A stretch of 51,485 nt of DNA from Pseudomonas sp. B6002. GTDB lineage: Bacteria; Pseudomonadota; Gammaproteobacteria; Pseudomonadales; Pseudomonadaceae. The translations under genes and the position numbers were made by a program. The stretch covers positions 72,062 to 123,546 of the forward strand of contig NZ_JACAOY010000015.1 in assembly GCF_013385985.1 (NCBI RefSeq), read 5' to 3'. Of this stretch, positions 39,202-46,452 are shown piece after piece; within the stretch, counting starts at the first letter, position 1; the number at the start of each line of letters is the position of its first letter. A model generated the notes under the pieces. The model was not told the origin of the DNA and searched no databases. It saw only the letters and a program-made list of their open reading frames with translations.

Positions 39202-40182
39202 CTATTCGGGTTGATGGGGGTTACGGAGTAGCACCCGGTCCAGAATCTTGTCGGTTTTCAACGCTTCGATCGCCAGCGACGGGTGTTCAGCCTCACCCCG
39301 GATATGCGCATTCATGCCCAGCACGTGATGCCATTGGATATGCGTGTGGCACGGCACCTCCAGCACTTCGTTGGACTCGCCCTCAAGCCGCAACGGCTGG
39401 TCGTCGAACACCGAAAACTGAATGCGCCCGCGGCTGCCGATCAGCTCCACAAGGTCTTCGCGCCGGTCCGCCACAAAGTTCCAGCAGCCCATGCCGAGTG
39501 CGCCGCTGGCAAAGCGCCAACTGGCGGTGACGGCGTCCTCGGCGGCATAACGACCCTCCTGGCGCGACGTAAAACCGGACACTTCGACGATATCCCCGGC
39601 CAGGTACTGGAACAGGTCAAAGCCATGGCTGGCGAGGTCGGCAAAGTATCCGCCACCGGCGATGGCCGGGTCGGTGCGCCAGTTGGCGGCGTTGGCATCG
39701 TCGGCGGCAGCGGGCTTGCACAGGGTCCAGGTGACGTGGCGCAACTCACCGATGCGCCCGTCACGCAGCCAGTCTCGCACGTGCTGGAAGCGTGCCAGCG
39801 AGCGGCGGTAATACGAAACAAACAGGTGCAGCCCGGCTTTTTCGAAGGTGCGCTGCATCAGCGCGCTCTGCTCGGCATTCAATGACATGGGCTTTTCGAC
39901 ACAGCAATGCTTGCCGGCTGCCGCCACCATCAGGCTGTATTCCAGGTGACTGTCAGGGGGCGTGGCGATGTACACCGCGTCGACTTCGGGGTCATCGATC
40001 AAGGCCTGGGCGTCGGTATAGAAGCGGGCAATGCCATGGCGCGTCGCATAATCGCGCACGGCCTCTTCGCGGCGCCCCATCACGGCCACCAGCGCGGAAC
40101 CTGGCGCTTTGTAGAAAGCCGGCCCGCTCTTCAATTCAGTGACACTGCCACAGCCGATCATGCCCCAACGTACGGTGTTCAT
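39202..40182 (-). CDS. Gfo/Idh/MocA-family oxidoreductase
   Basis: 326-residue NAD(P)-dependent oxidoreductase. The Rossmann loop is GMIGCGSVTE near residue 7; the conserved nucleotide/active-site EKP is in HCCVEKPMSLN at about residue 95. GGGYFADLASHGFDLFQYL carries the family's glycine-rich, D..H motif. The substrate is likely a sugar or inositol derivative but cannot be named. The ATG at 40182 has GAGGAAAA upstream. It seems separate from the lipoprotein gene 74 nt away. Confidence 0.9.
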   Translation of the reverse strand: MNTVRWGMIGCGSVTELKSGPAFYKAPGSALVAVMGRREEAVRDYATRHGIARFYTDAQALIDDPEVDAVYIATPPDSHLEYSLMVAAAGKHCCVEKPMSLNAEQSALMQRTFEKAGLHLFVSYYRRSLARFQHVRDWLRDGRIGELRHVTWTLCKPAAADDANAANWRTDPAIAGGGYFADLASHGFDLFQYLAGDIVEVSGFTSRQEGRYAAEDAVTASWRFASGALGMGCWNFVADRREDLVELIGSRGRIQFSVFDDQPLRLEGESNEVLEVPCHTHIQWHHVLGMNAHIRGEAEHPSLAIEALKTDKILDRVLLRNPHQPE

Positions 40183-40256
40183 CGGTTTTCCTCGTGCGTT
40201 TTCATCGATCGGGCAGTATCCCTGTCTCAGTCGGCACACGCCACCGGCACGGGCTT

Positions 40257-40997
40257 TTATGAGGCGGGACCATAGCCTTTCTCAAGCCGCTCTCGCGCCT
40301 GATCCTTCTCCCGCTCCTGCGCACGCCGTGGTTCATCCTTCTTGTCGCATTCCTTTTTTCTTTCCTCGGCCGTGCTCGCGGAGCTGCAACTGGAATTCCC
40401 GTTGCCCTTGGTCAGCACCACCGCAGCCACAACGACAACCACCACGACCGCGGCCAACGCACCGGTCGCGACCGCCTCGGCATAGGTTGTCCTCACCTCA
40501 AGCTTGTGCGGGTCCACCGGCGCCAGGTTCCTGGCCTGCATCGTGGCCCACACGGTGTAGCGGTAACCTTGTTCGGGGACGAGCTTGCAGTCGTCGACCG
40601 CACGGATCGCGACGAAATCACCGGAAGCGTGCGCGTTGTACCCCTCCACCAACGCCTTGAGCTGCCCGTCTTCCACCTGTTGGGCGGCCTGGCATTCAGG
40701 CTCGGTGGCCAAAGGCTTACTTGTCTTGCTCACGGTATCCAGCCAGTGGCTAGCGTCCGCATACAACCCCAGCACGCCACCGCCCTCCGACGCCTTCAGA
40801 TACAAGCTGAGGCCGCCGGGAAAGCTTTTGGTGGTGCGGGAAAAGTCATCGAGTTGTTCACCGGTGAGCGGTTGATAGAGGGTATAGCCGTAGACTTCAG
40901 GCCCTACCACCGCTGGTTTGACGGGCTTTGCGGCACAACCACCCAGCGATGACATGATCATCGCCAGGCTCAATACACTGCACACCATCCTTTGCAT
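40257..40997 (-). CDS. Hypothetical lipoprotein with C-terminal membrane helix
   Basis: 246-residue protein of unknown function. Signal peptide ending in lipobox LGGC, acylated Cys21. A periplasmic domain of about 150 residues follows. Near residue 185 a strong hydrophobic run begins (GALAAVVVVVVVAAVVLT), then a serine-cysteine stretch and a highly charged Lys/Glu/Arg tail ending LEKGYGPAS. A lipid anchor plus a membrane helix in one protein is unusual. The start at 40997 is supported by GGGG six bases upstream. It follows the cysteine-peptidase gene on the same strand by about 100 nt. Confidence 0.75.
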   Translation of the reverse strand: MQRMVCSVLSLAMIMSSLGGCAAKPVKPAVVGPEVYGYTLYQPLTGEQLDDFSRTTKSFPGGLSLYLKASEGGGVLGLYADASHWLDTVSKTSKPLATEPECQAAQQVEDGQLKALVEGYNAHASGDFVAIRAVDDCKLVPEQGYRYTVWATMQARNLAPVDPHKLEVRTTYAEAVATGALAAVVVVVVVAAVVLTKGNGNSSCSSASTAEERKKECDKKDEPRRAQEREKDQARERLEKGYGPAS

Positions 40998-41098
40998 GAA
41001 ACGCCCCAGGGCCGATGGGCGGCTGAACAGCCAGGCGCAAGATTGCACCGAATCCCAGCCGTTGTTTCGGCCCGGTAGCCCTAAACCTTAATGAAGTT

Positions 41099-41680
41099 TC
41101 ACGTCGTCACTTCTTTCTCCAGCACCAACGTGATCCCGGTCTTGCCGTAGGCCTTGGACAGCATGTTCATCGCCTTGAAATCGGCAAAGTCCTCACCGTC
41201 GTTCGGGTCCATGTAACCGCCCCCCGGCCGCTCCATCACGTAGTGCAGGCCAATCAGAAAGGTGGTGACCACGATCAGCGCGCGACGGTTGGCCGCCAGT
41301 GCCGGCGGTGCGCCGTGGATCACCGGGAAACCGGCGCGGATACATTGCTCTTCGCATTGCGGGTAAGCCACCGACAGAGCGCTGGCGATAAAGCCGTCCA
41401 TATAGATGGTCACGTTCAACCCCAGAGAGCGGGCCGCCAGGGCAACGTTGTGCGGGTAGGAATACCCGGCCTTGGTCGGGTCGAACGGCTTGACCACGCC
41501 GCCGGTAATCGCGCCGGACGTGATCTTGTACAGCTCGACCTCACACATGTTGGTTCGTAACGCGTCGGTGGCCGAAAGGCCACCGGGCAAGGTGGTGGCG
41601 TCCAGTTCAACGGCGGCGCACAGCAGAGACGCCGCGCCACAGGAGAACCCGAAGGCTTGTTTCTTTTTCGCAGCCGGCAT
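41099..41680 (-). CDS. Putative papain-fold (C39-like) cysteine peptidase
   Basis: 193-residue protein of no named family that I can give. The N-terminal FGFSCGAASLLCAA has the shape of a C39/papain-like nucleophile helix, with Cys14 as candidate. LHYVMERPGGGYMDPNDGED near the C-terminus gives His146 and Asp158 or Asp161 as the His-Asp/Asn pair, as in C39 peptidases (H..x..YxDPxxG). The protein starts with MPAAKKKQ and has no signal peptide. The ATG at 41680 has GAGAG upstream. It follows the sensor gene by 37 nt, so may belong to the sigma-factor unit. Protease, deamidase and transglutaminase-like roles are all possible. Confidence 0.6.
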   Translation of the reverse strand: MPAAKKKQAFGFSCGAASLLCAAVELDATTLPGGLSATDALRTNMCEVELYKITSGAITGGVVKPFDPTKAGYSYPHNVALAARSLGLNVTIYMDGFIASALSVAYPQCEEQCIRAGFPVIHGAPPALAANRRALIVVTTFLIGLHYVMERPGGGYMDPNDGEDFADFKAMNMLSKAYGKTGITLVLEKEVTT

Positions 41681-41717
41681 AAGCAACTCTCGATGGGTGT
41701 CGTGAGTGCATAACGGC

Positions 41718-42212
41718 TCAGGAACGGGGTTTATTCCCCGCCACCTGGGGAAGTTTTTCCTTCATCCTGGCTTGCCCGCGCTGGTACAACGCCTCGACCA
41801 GTTTCTGTCGCTCGTCCTGGGGCAAGTTGCTCGCAAATTGCGCCAGGGTGCCGTCCACCAATGCCCTGAGCGACGTATCGGCCTCGCGCGCTTTGGCCAG
41901 CTCGGTCACCAGCGCGTCGCGGTCCAGGCTCGGCGATTCCAGCTGTTTGATCACGCCAAGGCGTGCCTCGCGGCCGGCCATGATCAGCGGCTGGCTGTCG
42001 GCACGGTTCTGGCGCAGCAGTTGGCGCAGTTCCTTGCGCCGCTCGGGCGGCAACTTGATCATCGCCTGGCGCAGGCCATGCTGGTTGACCACCGCTTCGG
42101 CGGGCTTGGCCGCTGTCGTCCAGTGGTACAAGCCACCGCCGACGCCGCCGATCAAAAACACATTGAGCAAGACCGAGACGACCAACCACGGCTTGAGGGA
42201 TTTGGGGGTCAT
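41718..42212 (-). CDS. CnrX/Spy-like periplasmic sensor protein
   Basis: 164-residue membrane-anchored protein with one helix at residues 8-28 (PWLVVSVLLNVFLIGGVGGG). The periplasmic region is helical, with LPPERRKELRQLLRQ and ALVTELAKAREADTSLRALV, like the periplasmic heavy-metal sensor family (CnrX, Spy/CpxP fold). Its ATG overlaps the anti-sigma stop by four bases (ATGA). By analogy to CnrXYH it should sense a periplasmic signal and release the sigma factor. No obvious His/Met metal cluster is present, so the signal may be something other than a metal. Confidence 0.8.
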   Translation of the reverse strand: MTPKSLKPWLVVSVLLNVFLIGGVGGGLYHWTTAAKPAEAVVNQHGLRQAMIKLPPERRKELRQLLRQNRADSQPLIMAGREARLGVIKQLESPSLDRDALVTELAKAREADTSLRALVDGTLAQFASNLPQDERQKLVEALYQRGQARMKEKLPQVAGNKPRS

Positions 42213-42640
42213 TGCTCGGTTTCCTCGGCGTTGACGGTGAAGACGACGTCGGCGTCGCCCTGATCGAAGACGCTGGGCAGCACTTCGGATGACGACATCG
42301 GCAGCGGCACGCTCAGCGACGCCACCAACACCCCGGCCGCGATGCCGGCGATGCCCACCCCCACCAGGCCGGCAGGTGACAACCAACTGGCGTAGCGCGA
42401 CCAGAATGACGCCCGGCGCGGCGCCGACTGGCGAATCTGTCGGGCCAGCGCCGGGTCGGCGAACACCAGTTGATGGCTGTCCAGCTGGGTATCCAGCCAA
42501 CTGGCTTCGCGCAACGCCTCGCGGGCGCTGGCGTTGCCGTTATCGAGCAGCGCCTGGGCGGCGGCTTGTTCGGCGATGGGCCAGCGGTGCAGGCTGGCCC
42601 CGTAGGCATCAGCCAGATGAGCAAATCGTTCGGGCGTCAT
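42209..42640 (-). CDS. Membrane anti-sigma factor candidate
   Basis: 143-residue protein. A cytoplasmic part of about 80 residues (MTPERFAHLADAYGASLHRWP then ALREASWLDTQLDSHQ) precedes one membrane helix at about residues 91-113 (LVGVGIAGIAAGVLVASLSV) and a short periplasmic tail. It overlaps both neighbours by four bases: the ECF sigma gene upstream and the sensor gene downstream. Position and topology, not sequence identity, identify it as the anti-sigma factor. AAGGGA precedes its ATG. Confidence 0.75.
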   Translation of the reverse strand: MTPERFAHLADAYGASLHRWPIAEQAAAQALLDNGNASAREALREASWLDTQLDSHQLVFADPALARQIRQSAPRRASFWSRYASWLSPAGLVGVGIAGIAAGVLVASLSVPLPMSSSEVLPSVFDQGDADVVFTVNAEETEQ

Positions 42641-43215
42641 GGTTTTTCCCTTCCTGGGCGGGCAAGCCCTGGTGTGTCGGCAAGTTGATTGCGCAACTGG
42701 CGTCGGGCCCGCGACAGCAGGCTCTCCAGTGCCTCGACGCTAATATTCATCAGGGCCGCGGCGTCGATGTTCGACAGCTCCTGGTAATACTGCAGCACAA
42801 TGGCTTCGCGCTGGCGCTCGGGCAAGGTCGCCAACGCGGCGGCCATCCTCGCACTGCGGTCGGCGGTTTCCAACTGCTCATCAAGGGACGGTGCGCTGTC
42901 CGCCAGCTCCAGCACTTTGTCCTCGTCCAACGGGCGCTCTTTGCGACGACGCAAGCGGTCGTGGCACAGGTTCAGCGCCACCCGGTGCAGCCAGGTGTCA
43001 AACCGCGCTTCGCCAGGACGCCAGTTCGCCGCGTGGCGCCAGATCCGCAAGAAGCTTTCCTGGGCCACGTCCTTGGCCTCGTCGGCATCGCCCAGGATCC
43101 GACCGGCGAGCGCCAGCAGACGCGGCAGCTTGCGCGTCACCATCTCGTTGACGGCCGCAGGTTCGTTGTTGCCGATACGTGCCAGTAGCTCAACGTCCGG
43201 ATCAGTGTCTTTCAA
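42637..43215 (-). CDS. ECF RNA polymerase sigma factor
   Basis: 192-residue sigma-70 family factor with only regions 2 and 4. Region 2 includes LGDADEAKDVAQESFLRIWRH (-10 recognition). Region 4 has LPERQREAIVLQYYQELSNI and ISVEALESLLSRARRQL (-35 recognition). The start is TTG at 43215; no ATG is available. It is stop-start coupled (ATGA) to the anti-sigma gene. The WxxGxW protein gene lies 37 nt upstream on the same strand, so all may form one unit. Target promoters unknown. Confidence 0.93.
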   Translation of the reverse strand: MKDTDPDVELLARIGNNEPAAVNEMVTRKLPRLLALAGRILGDADEAKDVAQESFLRIWRHAANWRPGEARFDTWLHRVALNLCHDRLRRRKERPLDEDKVLELADSAPSLDEQLETADRSARMAAALATLPERQREAIVLQYYQELSNIDAAALMNISVEALESLLSRARRQLRNQLADTPGLARPGREKP

Positions 43216-43252
43216 TCGGGTAATACTCGGTCCGGAGGCTAAGTTTCAGGGT

Positions 43253-43564
43253 TCAGCGGATCCAATGCCCTTCGCGCCAGTACCAGTTCGGCCCATGGGA
43301 TTCCCAATGGCCGGGCTCCCAGCGCGCGTTGCGCATCACCGGCTGCCAGTGTCCTGGCACCCAGGCATAGGCACCGCCTTCCCAGCGCCAGTGCCCACGG
43401 TCCCAGGCGTAGCCCGGGCGTTCGGCGGGTATCACTTCAACGCGCTCGGCCGGTGGGGCCTGGCGAATGATGACTTCGGTCTGGGCAAACGTCGGGGTGC
43501 TGACAAACGCGGCGAGCGCCAGCGGGGCAAGCAAGACAAGGCGCAATTTGGCCAGTGGTTTCAT
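43253..43564 (-). CDS. Exported WxxGxW-repeat (YXWGXW-type) protein
   Basis: 103-residue protein with a signal peptide (about 1-27, ending TFA). The mature part is dominated by aromatic repeats WDRGHWRW, WVPGHW, WEPGHW and WREGHW, the YXWGXW family pattern. These proteins are small, envelope-located and of unknown function. GAGGAG precedes the ATG. It stands directly before the ECF sigma gene, suggesting that the sigma factor or its stress controls it. Confidence 0.88.
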   Translation of the reverse strand: MKPLAKLRLVLLAPLALAAFVSTPTFAQTEVIIRQAPPAERVEVIPAERPGYAWDRGHWRWEGGAYAWVPGHWQPVMRNARWEPGHWESHGPNWYWREGHWIR

Positions 43565-43744
43565 GGCAACTCCTCATACGGCGAGCGAAAGTGCACGCTG
43601 CTGATGGGTTGAACGCCAGGTACGGGAAGAATCCGTCGCGAACTCCGCAGATTTTTTCACGCCGTGCGTAAGAGGAGTATTGCTCAGGGGATGAAGGGGC
43701 TTGATGAAATGTTTGAAAGCATTGCGACGGATATTCCAGGGTGG

Positions 43745-43766
43745 CGGCGTTCAACCTGTAACGCCG
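43745..43766 (+). promoter_or_regulatory. Hairpin in the leader of the small lipoprotein gene
   Basis: CGGCGTT and AACGCCG flank an 8-nt loop, ending about 21 nt before the lipoprotein ATG. It could be an operator or an RNA leader structure. No more can be said from sequence. Confidence 0.3.
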
Positions 43767-43787
43767 AACACACCAAGAGGAAACATC

Positions 43788-43928
43788 ATGTCCCGTCGCC
43801 TATCCATGCTGGTTGCCGCCCTGCTGATCGTAAGCCTGAGCGGCTGTGTGATCCTGCCGGAACATCGGCATTGCTGCTGGCGCTACTACGGCGCGGTCTC
43901 GACCCAGGCCGACACCGCCGTGTCATGA
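43788..43928 (+). CDS. Small lipoprotein (46 aa)
   Basis: 46-residue precursor: basic start MSRRLS, hydrophobic stretch, lipobox LSGC with acylated Cys20, leaving only 27 mature residues (CVILPEHRHCCWRYYG..). Two more cysteines follow at residues 29-30. AGAGGA precedes the ATG. Divergent from the WxxGxW protein gene; three bases separate its stop from that of the convergent DUF1652 gene. Function unknown. Confidence 0.75.
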   Translation: MSRRLSMLVAALLIVSLSGCVILPEHRHCCWRYYGAVSTQADTAVS

Positions 43929-43931
43929 CGC

Positions 43932-44183
43932 TTAGCCGACGGCTGCAAACCCGCGGCGCCCGGCCTTGATCTCGGTGCGCAGCTCGCCAATCAGGTTTGA
44001 GATGGAACGGATGCTGTCCAGGCCTTCGGGCGAGACGCGGGTCAGCAGCAGCTCGACGCGCCCGGTCTGCGGCTCGAACACGCTGATGCGCAGCGAACCG
44101 TCGCTGTTGAGGCTGCAATCACAGGACAGCGGCAGGAAGCCTGACGCCATGATGCGACTGAATTCAGTGATCGAAATCATCAT
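43932..44183 (-). CDS. DUF1652 protein
   Basis: 83-residue protein of the DUF1652 family, found widely in Pseudomonas in several copies, function unknown. Family pattern FLPLSCDCSLNSDGSLRISV, then GRVELLLTRVSPEGLDSIRS and ELRTEI. Tandem ATG ATG (44183/44180) leaves the exact start open; GGGGG lies upstream. Cytoplasmic, no membrane segment. Confidence 0.88.
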   Translation of the reverse strand: MMISITEFSRIMASGFLPLSCDCSLNSDGSLRISVFEPQTGRVELLLTRVSPEGLDSIRSISNLIGELRTEIKAGRRGFAAVG

Positions 44184-44427
44184 AAGCCCCCGTCCCTGGG
44201 CCCTGCCCTGTCGGTGTGATGGAACCAGAGTAGATGAGCTTGCGACCCTGGCGTAACAATTAATGCAAAAGTGTTAGCTACCACGCATTTTGCCCCGTAA
44301 ACGCTGGTGCGTTGGCGCCAGGAACCCGGCACTCGACCTCTCGTCCGGTGCGCTGGCGAAGGCTTGACTCACGGGCCGGTTCAAAAGACGCTCATGGCAT
44401 TTCGCCCCTACTTCGAGCAGCCCACCC

Positions 44428-45372
44428 ATGAGCATCGCCCCACCGAGCCAGCCCGACAGCGACGTCTACAAAACCCTGCTGGAGTCGACCAAAGCCATCC
44501 CCTGGCGCATCGACTGGCAGACCATGACCTTCAGCTACATCGGCCCGCAGATCGAAACACTGCTGGGCTGGACCCCGCAAAGCTGGGTCAGCGTGGATGA
44601 CTGGGTCGAACGCATGCACCCCGATGACCGCGAATACGTGGTGAATTTCTGCGTGTCGCAGTCCCGCGCCGGCGTGGACCACGAGGCCGACTACCGGGCG
44701 CTCACAGTGAACGGCGACTACGTGTGGATACGCGACGTGGTGCACGTGGTGCGCAAGGACGGCGAAGTCGAAGCGCTGATCGGCTTCATGTTCGATATCA
44801 GCGAGCGCAAGAAGACCGAAGAGCACCTGATCCGCCTGCAAAAGCAGCTTGAGGAATATTCCTACCAGGACGGCCTGACCGGCATCGCCAACCGACGCAT
44901 GTTCGACATGGTCTTGGAACGCGAATGGGCCAGCGCCCAGCGCAGCCAGTTGCCGCTGTCGTTGATCATCCTGGATATCGATTTTTTCAAGCAGTACAAC
45001 GACCACTACGGGCATATCAAAGGCGATGAGTGCCTGCGCCAGGTGGCGCGCACCTTATCGCTGGCGGCCAACCGGCCACGGGACTTCATTGCGCGCATCG
45101 GCGGCGAGGAGTTTGTGTGGTTGCTGCCGGAGACCGATGCCGCCTCGGCCAGACAGGTCGCGCAACGCTGCCTGCACTTGATTTGCCAGCAGCAGATCGA
45201 GCACGGTTTTTCACCGGTGTCGAAACTGCTGACCCTGAGCCTGGGCGTGGGCACCCATCTCGTCACGCCCGACAGCGCGATGCTGGGGTTTGTCGAGGAG
45301 GTGGACAAGTTGCTGTACCAGGCCAAGCGCAACGGCCGCATGCGTGCAGAGTTCGCCGACGTGGAAGTTTGA
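44428..45372 (+). CDS. PAS-GGDEF diguanylate cyclase
   Basis: 314-residue cytoplasmic enzyme making cyclic di-GMP. A PAS_3-type sensor covers about residues 20-130 (WVERMHPDDREYV, then YVWIRDVVHVV and GFMFDISERKK), followed by a short helical linker. The GGDEF domain starts YQDGLTGIANRRMFD, has the active site G225-G226-E227-E228-F229 and the product-inhibition I-site RPRD at residues 216-219, so it should be active and feedback-inhibited. No membrane segment. The PAS ligand is unknown. Confidence 0.95.
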   Translation: MSIAPPSQPDSDVYKTLLESTKAIPWRIDWQTMTFSYIGPQIETLLGWTPQSWVSVDDWVERMHPDDREYVVNFCVSQSRAGVDHEADYRALTVNGDYVWIRDVVHVVRKDGEVEALIGFMFDISERKKTEEHLIRLQKQLEEYSYQDGLTGIANRRMFDMVLEREWASAQRSQLPLSLIILDIDFFKQYNDHYGHIKGDECLRQVARTLSLAANRPRDFIARIGGEEFVWLLPETDAASARQVAQRCLHLICQQQIEHGFSPVSKLLTLSLGVGTHLVTPDSAMLGFVEEVDKLLYQAKRNGRMRAEFADVEV

Positions 45373-45392
45373 CGTTTGAGTCAAATTGCAGG

Positions 45393-45431
45393 CAAAAAAA
45401 ATCCCAAGTAGCTGATGGAAACTTGGGATTT
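45393..45431 (-). terminator. Intrinsic terminator, minus strand
   Basis: 11-bp perfect stem (AAATCCCAAGT with ACTTGGGATTT) followed on the minus strand by a run of eight T. On the plus strand the stem is followed by TAAAAATG without a T-run, so it is a poor terminator for the diguanylate cyclase gene. Confidence 0.75.
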
Positions 45432-45461
45432 AAAAATGCATAAACCGTGGGAGGTGAACGC
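45393..45461 (-). ncRNA. Candidate small RNA of about 70 nt
   Basis: Inferred from its borders. On the minus strand a promoter TTGTTA (45491-45496), exact 17-bp spacer, TACTAT (45468-45473) predicts a start near 45461. Transcription would end at the hairpin AAATCCCAAGT/ACTTGGGATTT (45399-45431, 11-bp perfect stem, 11-nt loop) followed by eight T on this strand. The transcript would begin GGCGTTCACCTCCCACGG and contain only a three-codon frame (ATG CAT TTT TAA). CACCTCCCAC is complementary to Shine-Dalgarno-like sequences and could be a seed. No known family recognised. Confidence 0.5.
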
Positions 45462-45467
45462 CCGGCT

Positions 45468-45496
45468 ATAGTACCGATTGTAAAAACCTGTAACAA
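45468..45496 (-). promoter_or_regulatory. Promoter of the candidate small RNA
   Basis: Reading on the minus strand: TTGTTA (45491-45496), 17 bp, TACTAT (45468-45473). Both hexamers have four or five matches to the sigma-70 consensus and the spacing is ideal. Confidence 0.55.
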
Positions 45497-45684
45497 GATT
45501 ATTTTAATCCTTTCGTCGGATTAAAAGTCGCGTAAGTCATTCAATAACCACACATTTTTTGAGGTAGCCCGAAGCACTTGTGCCACTTTTTGGTGCAAGT
45601 ACCGCGACTATCACCTGACACTTCGTCGGTATATATCCGCTGTATAAATAAGGTTATTGATTATAACGGCGCGACACTTTCGGA
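45497..45684. other. AT-rich intergenic region with hairpins
   Basis: Remainder of a 312-nt gene-free gap. TTTTAATCC-TTTCGTC-GGATTAAAA (45502-45526) is a perfect 9-bp stem. ACTTGTGCC (45577-45585) pairs with GGTGCAAGT (45592-45600), allowing two GU pairs. The region is much richer in AT than its surroundings. No open frame is convincing. Confidence 0.5.
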
Positions 45685-45921
45685 CTAACGCGCCTTAAGT
45701 TGCTTGCACGCCTCGGGCGGCTGGAGGTTGGCCGGCAAGGCCGCACGGGCCACGCTTTCGATATGTTGGCAAAGGGCCAGGCGTTCGGCGGCCTCCTCCC
45801 GCTCCTGATCAACCCGCGCATTGAGCCGTACAAAGTAGAAGCCCAGCAAAACCGCGACGCACAGCACCCCGATCACAAAGTAGCGAAAGCTGTTGGAGGA
45901 CGGGGCTTCGGGTGGGTTCAT
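45685..45921 (-). CDS. Small single-helix membrane protein
   Basis: 78-residue protein: short N-terminus MNPPEAPSSNSF, membrane helix at about residues 13-33 (YFVIGVLCVAVLLGFYFV), then a charged helical region (RLNARVDQEREEAAERLALC) and a tail with another cysteine. No family recognised. Its ATG is four bases past the end of the GNAT gene, so it is the second gene of that unit. The weak Shine-Dalgarno suggests coupling. Confidence 0.7.
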   Translation of the reverse strand: MNPPEAPSSNSFRYFVIGVLCVAVLLGFYFVRLNARVDQEREEAAERLALCQHIESVARAALPANLQPPEACKQLKAR

Positions 45922-45925
45922 GGCA

Positions 45926-46372
45926 CTACAGCGCCCTGCTCTTCTGGTAACGAACGTCGTCGCCGTCGACCTGATCCACCACCGACCAACCGAGGCGTTG
46001 GTAAAACCCGTTGGCGCGGATTTCATCGCGCCCGTCGGTGACCAGGAACAACGTGTCATGGCGTTCAAACAAGGCTGCCTCGGCAACCGTCATCAATTGG
46101 CGGCCGAGCCCTTGGTTCTCATAGGCCGGCCGCACGAACATCGCAAACACTTCGCCACCGTCCAGGTCGACCATGGAAAACCCGGCAGGCTCGCCATTGA
46201 CCTCGGCGATCCACACACAGGGCGCTTCACGGATGCTGTCCGCCAGCCCATCCGGGGTAATGCCCAATTCGGCCATTTGTTCCCGGCTCAGGTGGTTCTG
46301 CACCACCGAGGTACGAATCGCAAACAACGTGTCGATGTCCTGCGGTGTCGCCTGCCGTATCCGCGTATTCAT
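45926..46372 (-). CDS. GNAT-family N-acetyltransferase
   Basis: 148-residue acetyltransferase. Acetyl-CoA pyrophosphate loop in VFAMFVRPAYENQGLGRQLM (Q-x-x-G-x-G/A type, about residues 75-94) and the C-terminal NGFYQRLGW motif typical of GNATs. Substrate unknown. GGAGGAAG precedes the ATG. Followed closely by a small membrane protein gene. Confidence 0.92.
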   Translation of the reverse strand: MNTRIRQATPQDIDTLFAIRTSVVQNHLSREQMAELGITPDGLADSIREAPCVWIAEVNGEPAGFSMVDLDGGEVFAMFVRPAYENQGLGRQLMTVAEAALFERHDTLFLVTDGRDEIRANGFYQRLGWSVVDQVDGDDVRYQKSRAL

Positions 46373-46452
46373 GGGCGCTTCCTCCGTTGAAGCACGCGAT
46401 TGTATGCAAATAGAAACATATGCATTGTCGTGGTTTTGTAAAAAGCGCGCGA

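Noticed and set aside
45393-45431. Terminator of the diguanylate cyclase gene
   Set aside because: The stem is there, but on the plus strand it is followed by TAAAAATG, not a T-run; only the minus strand has the proper tail.
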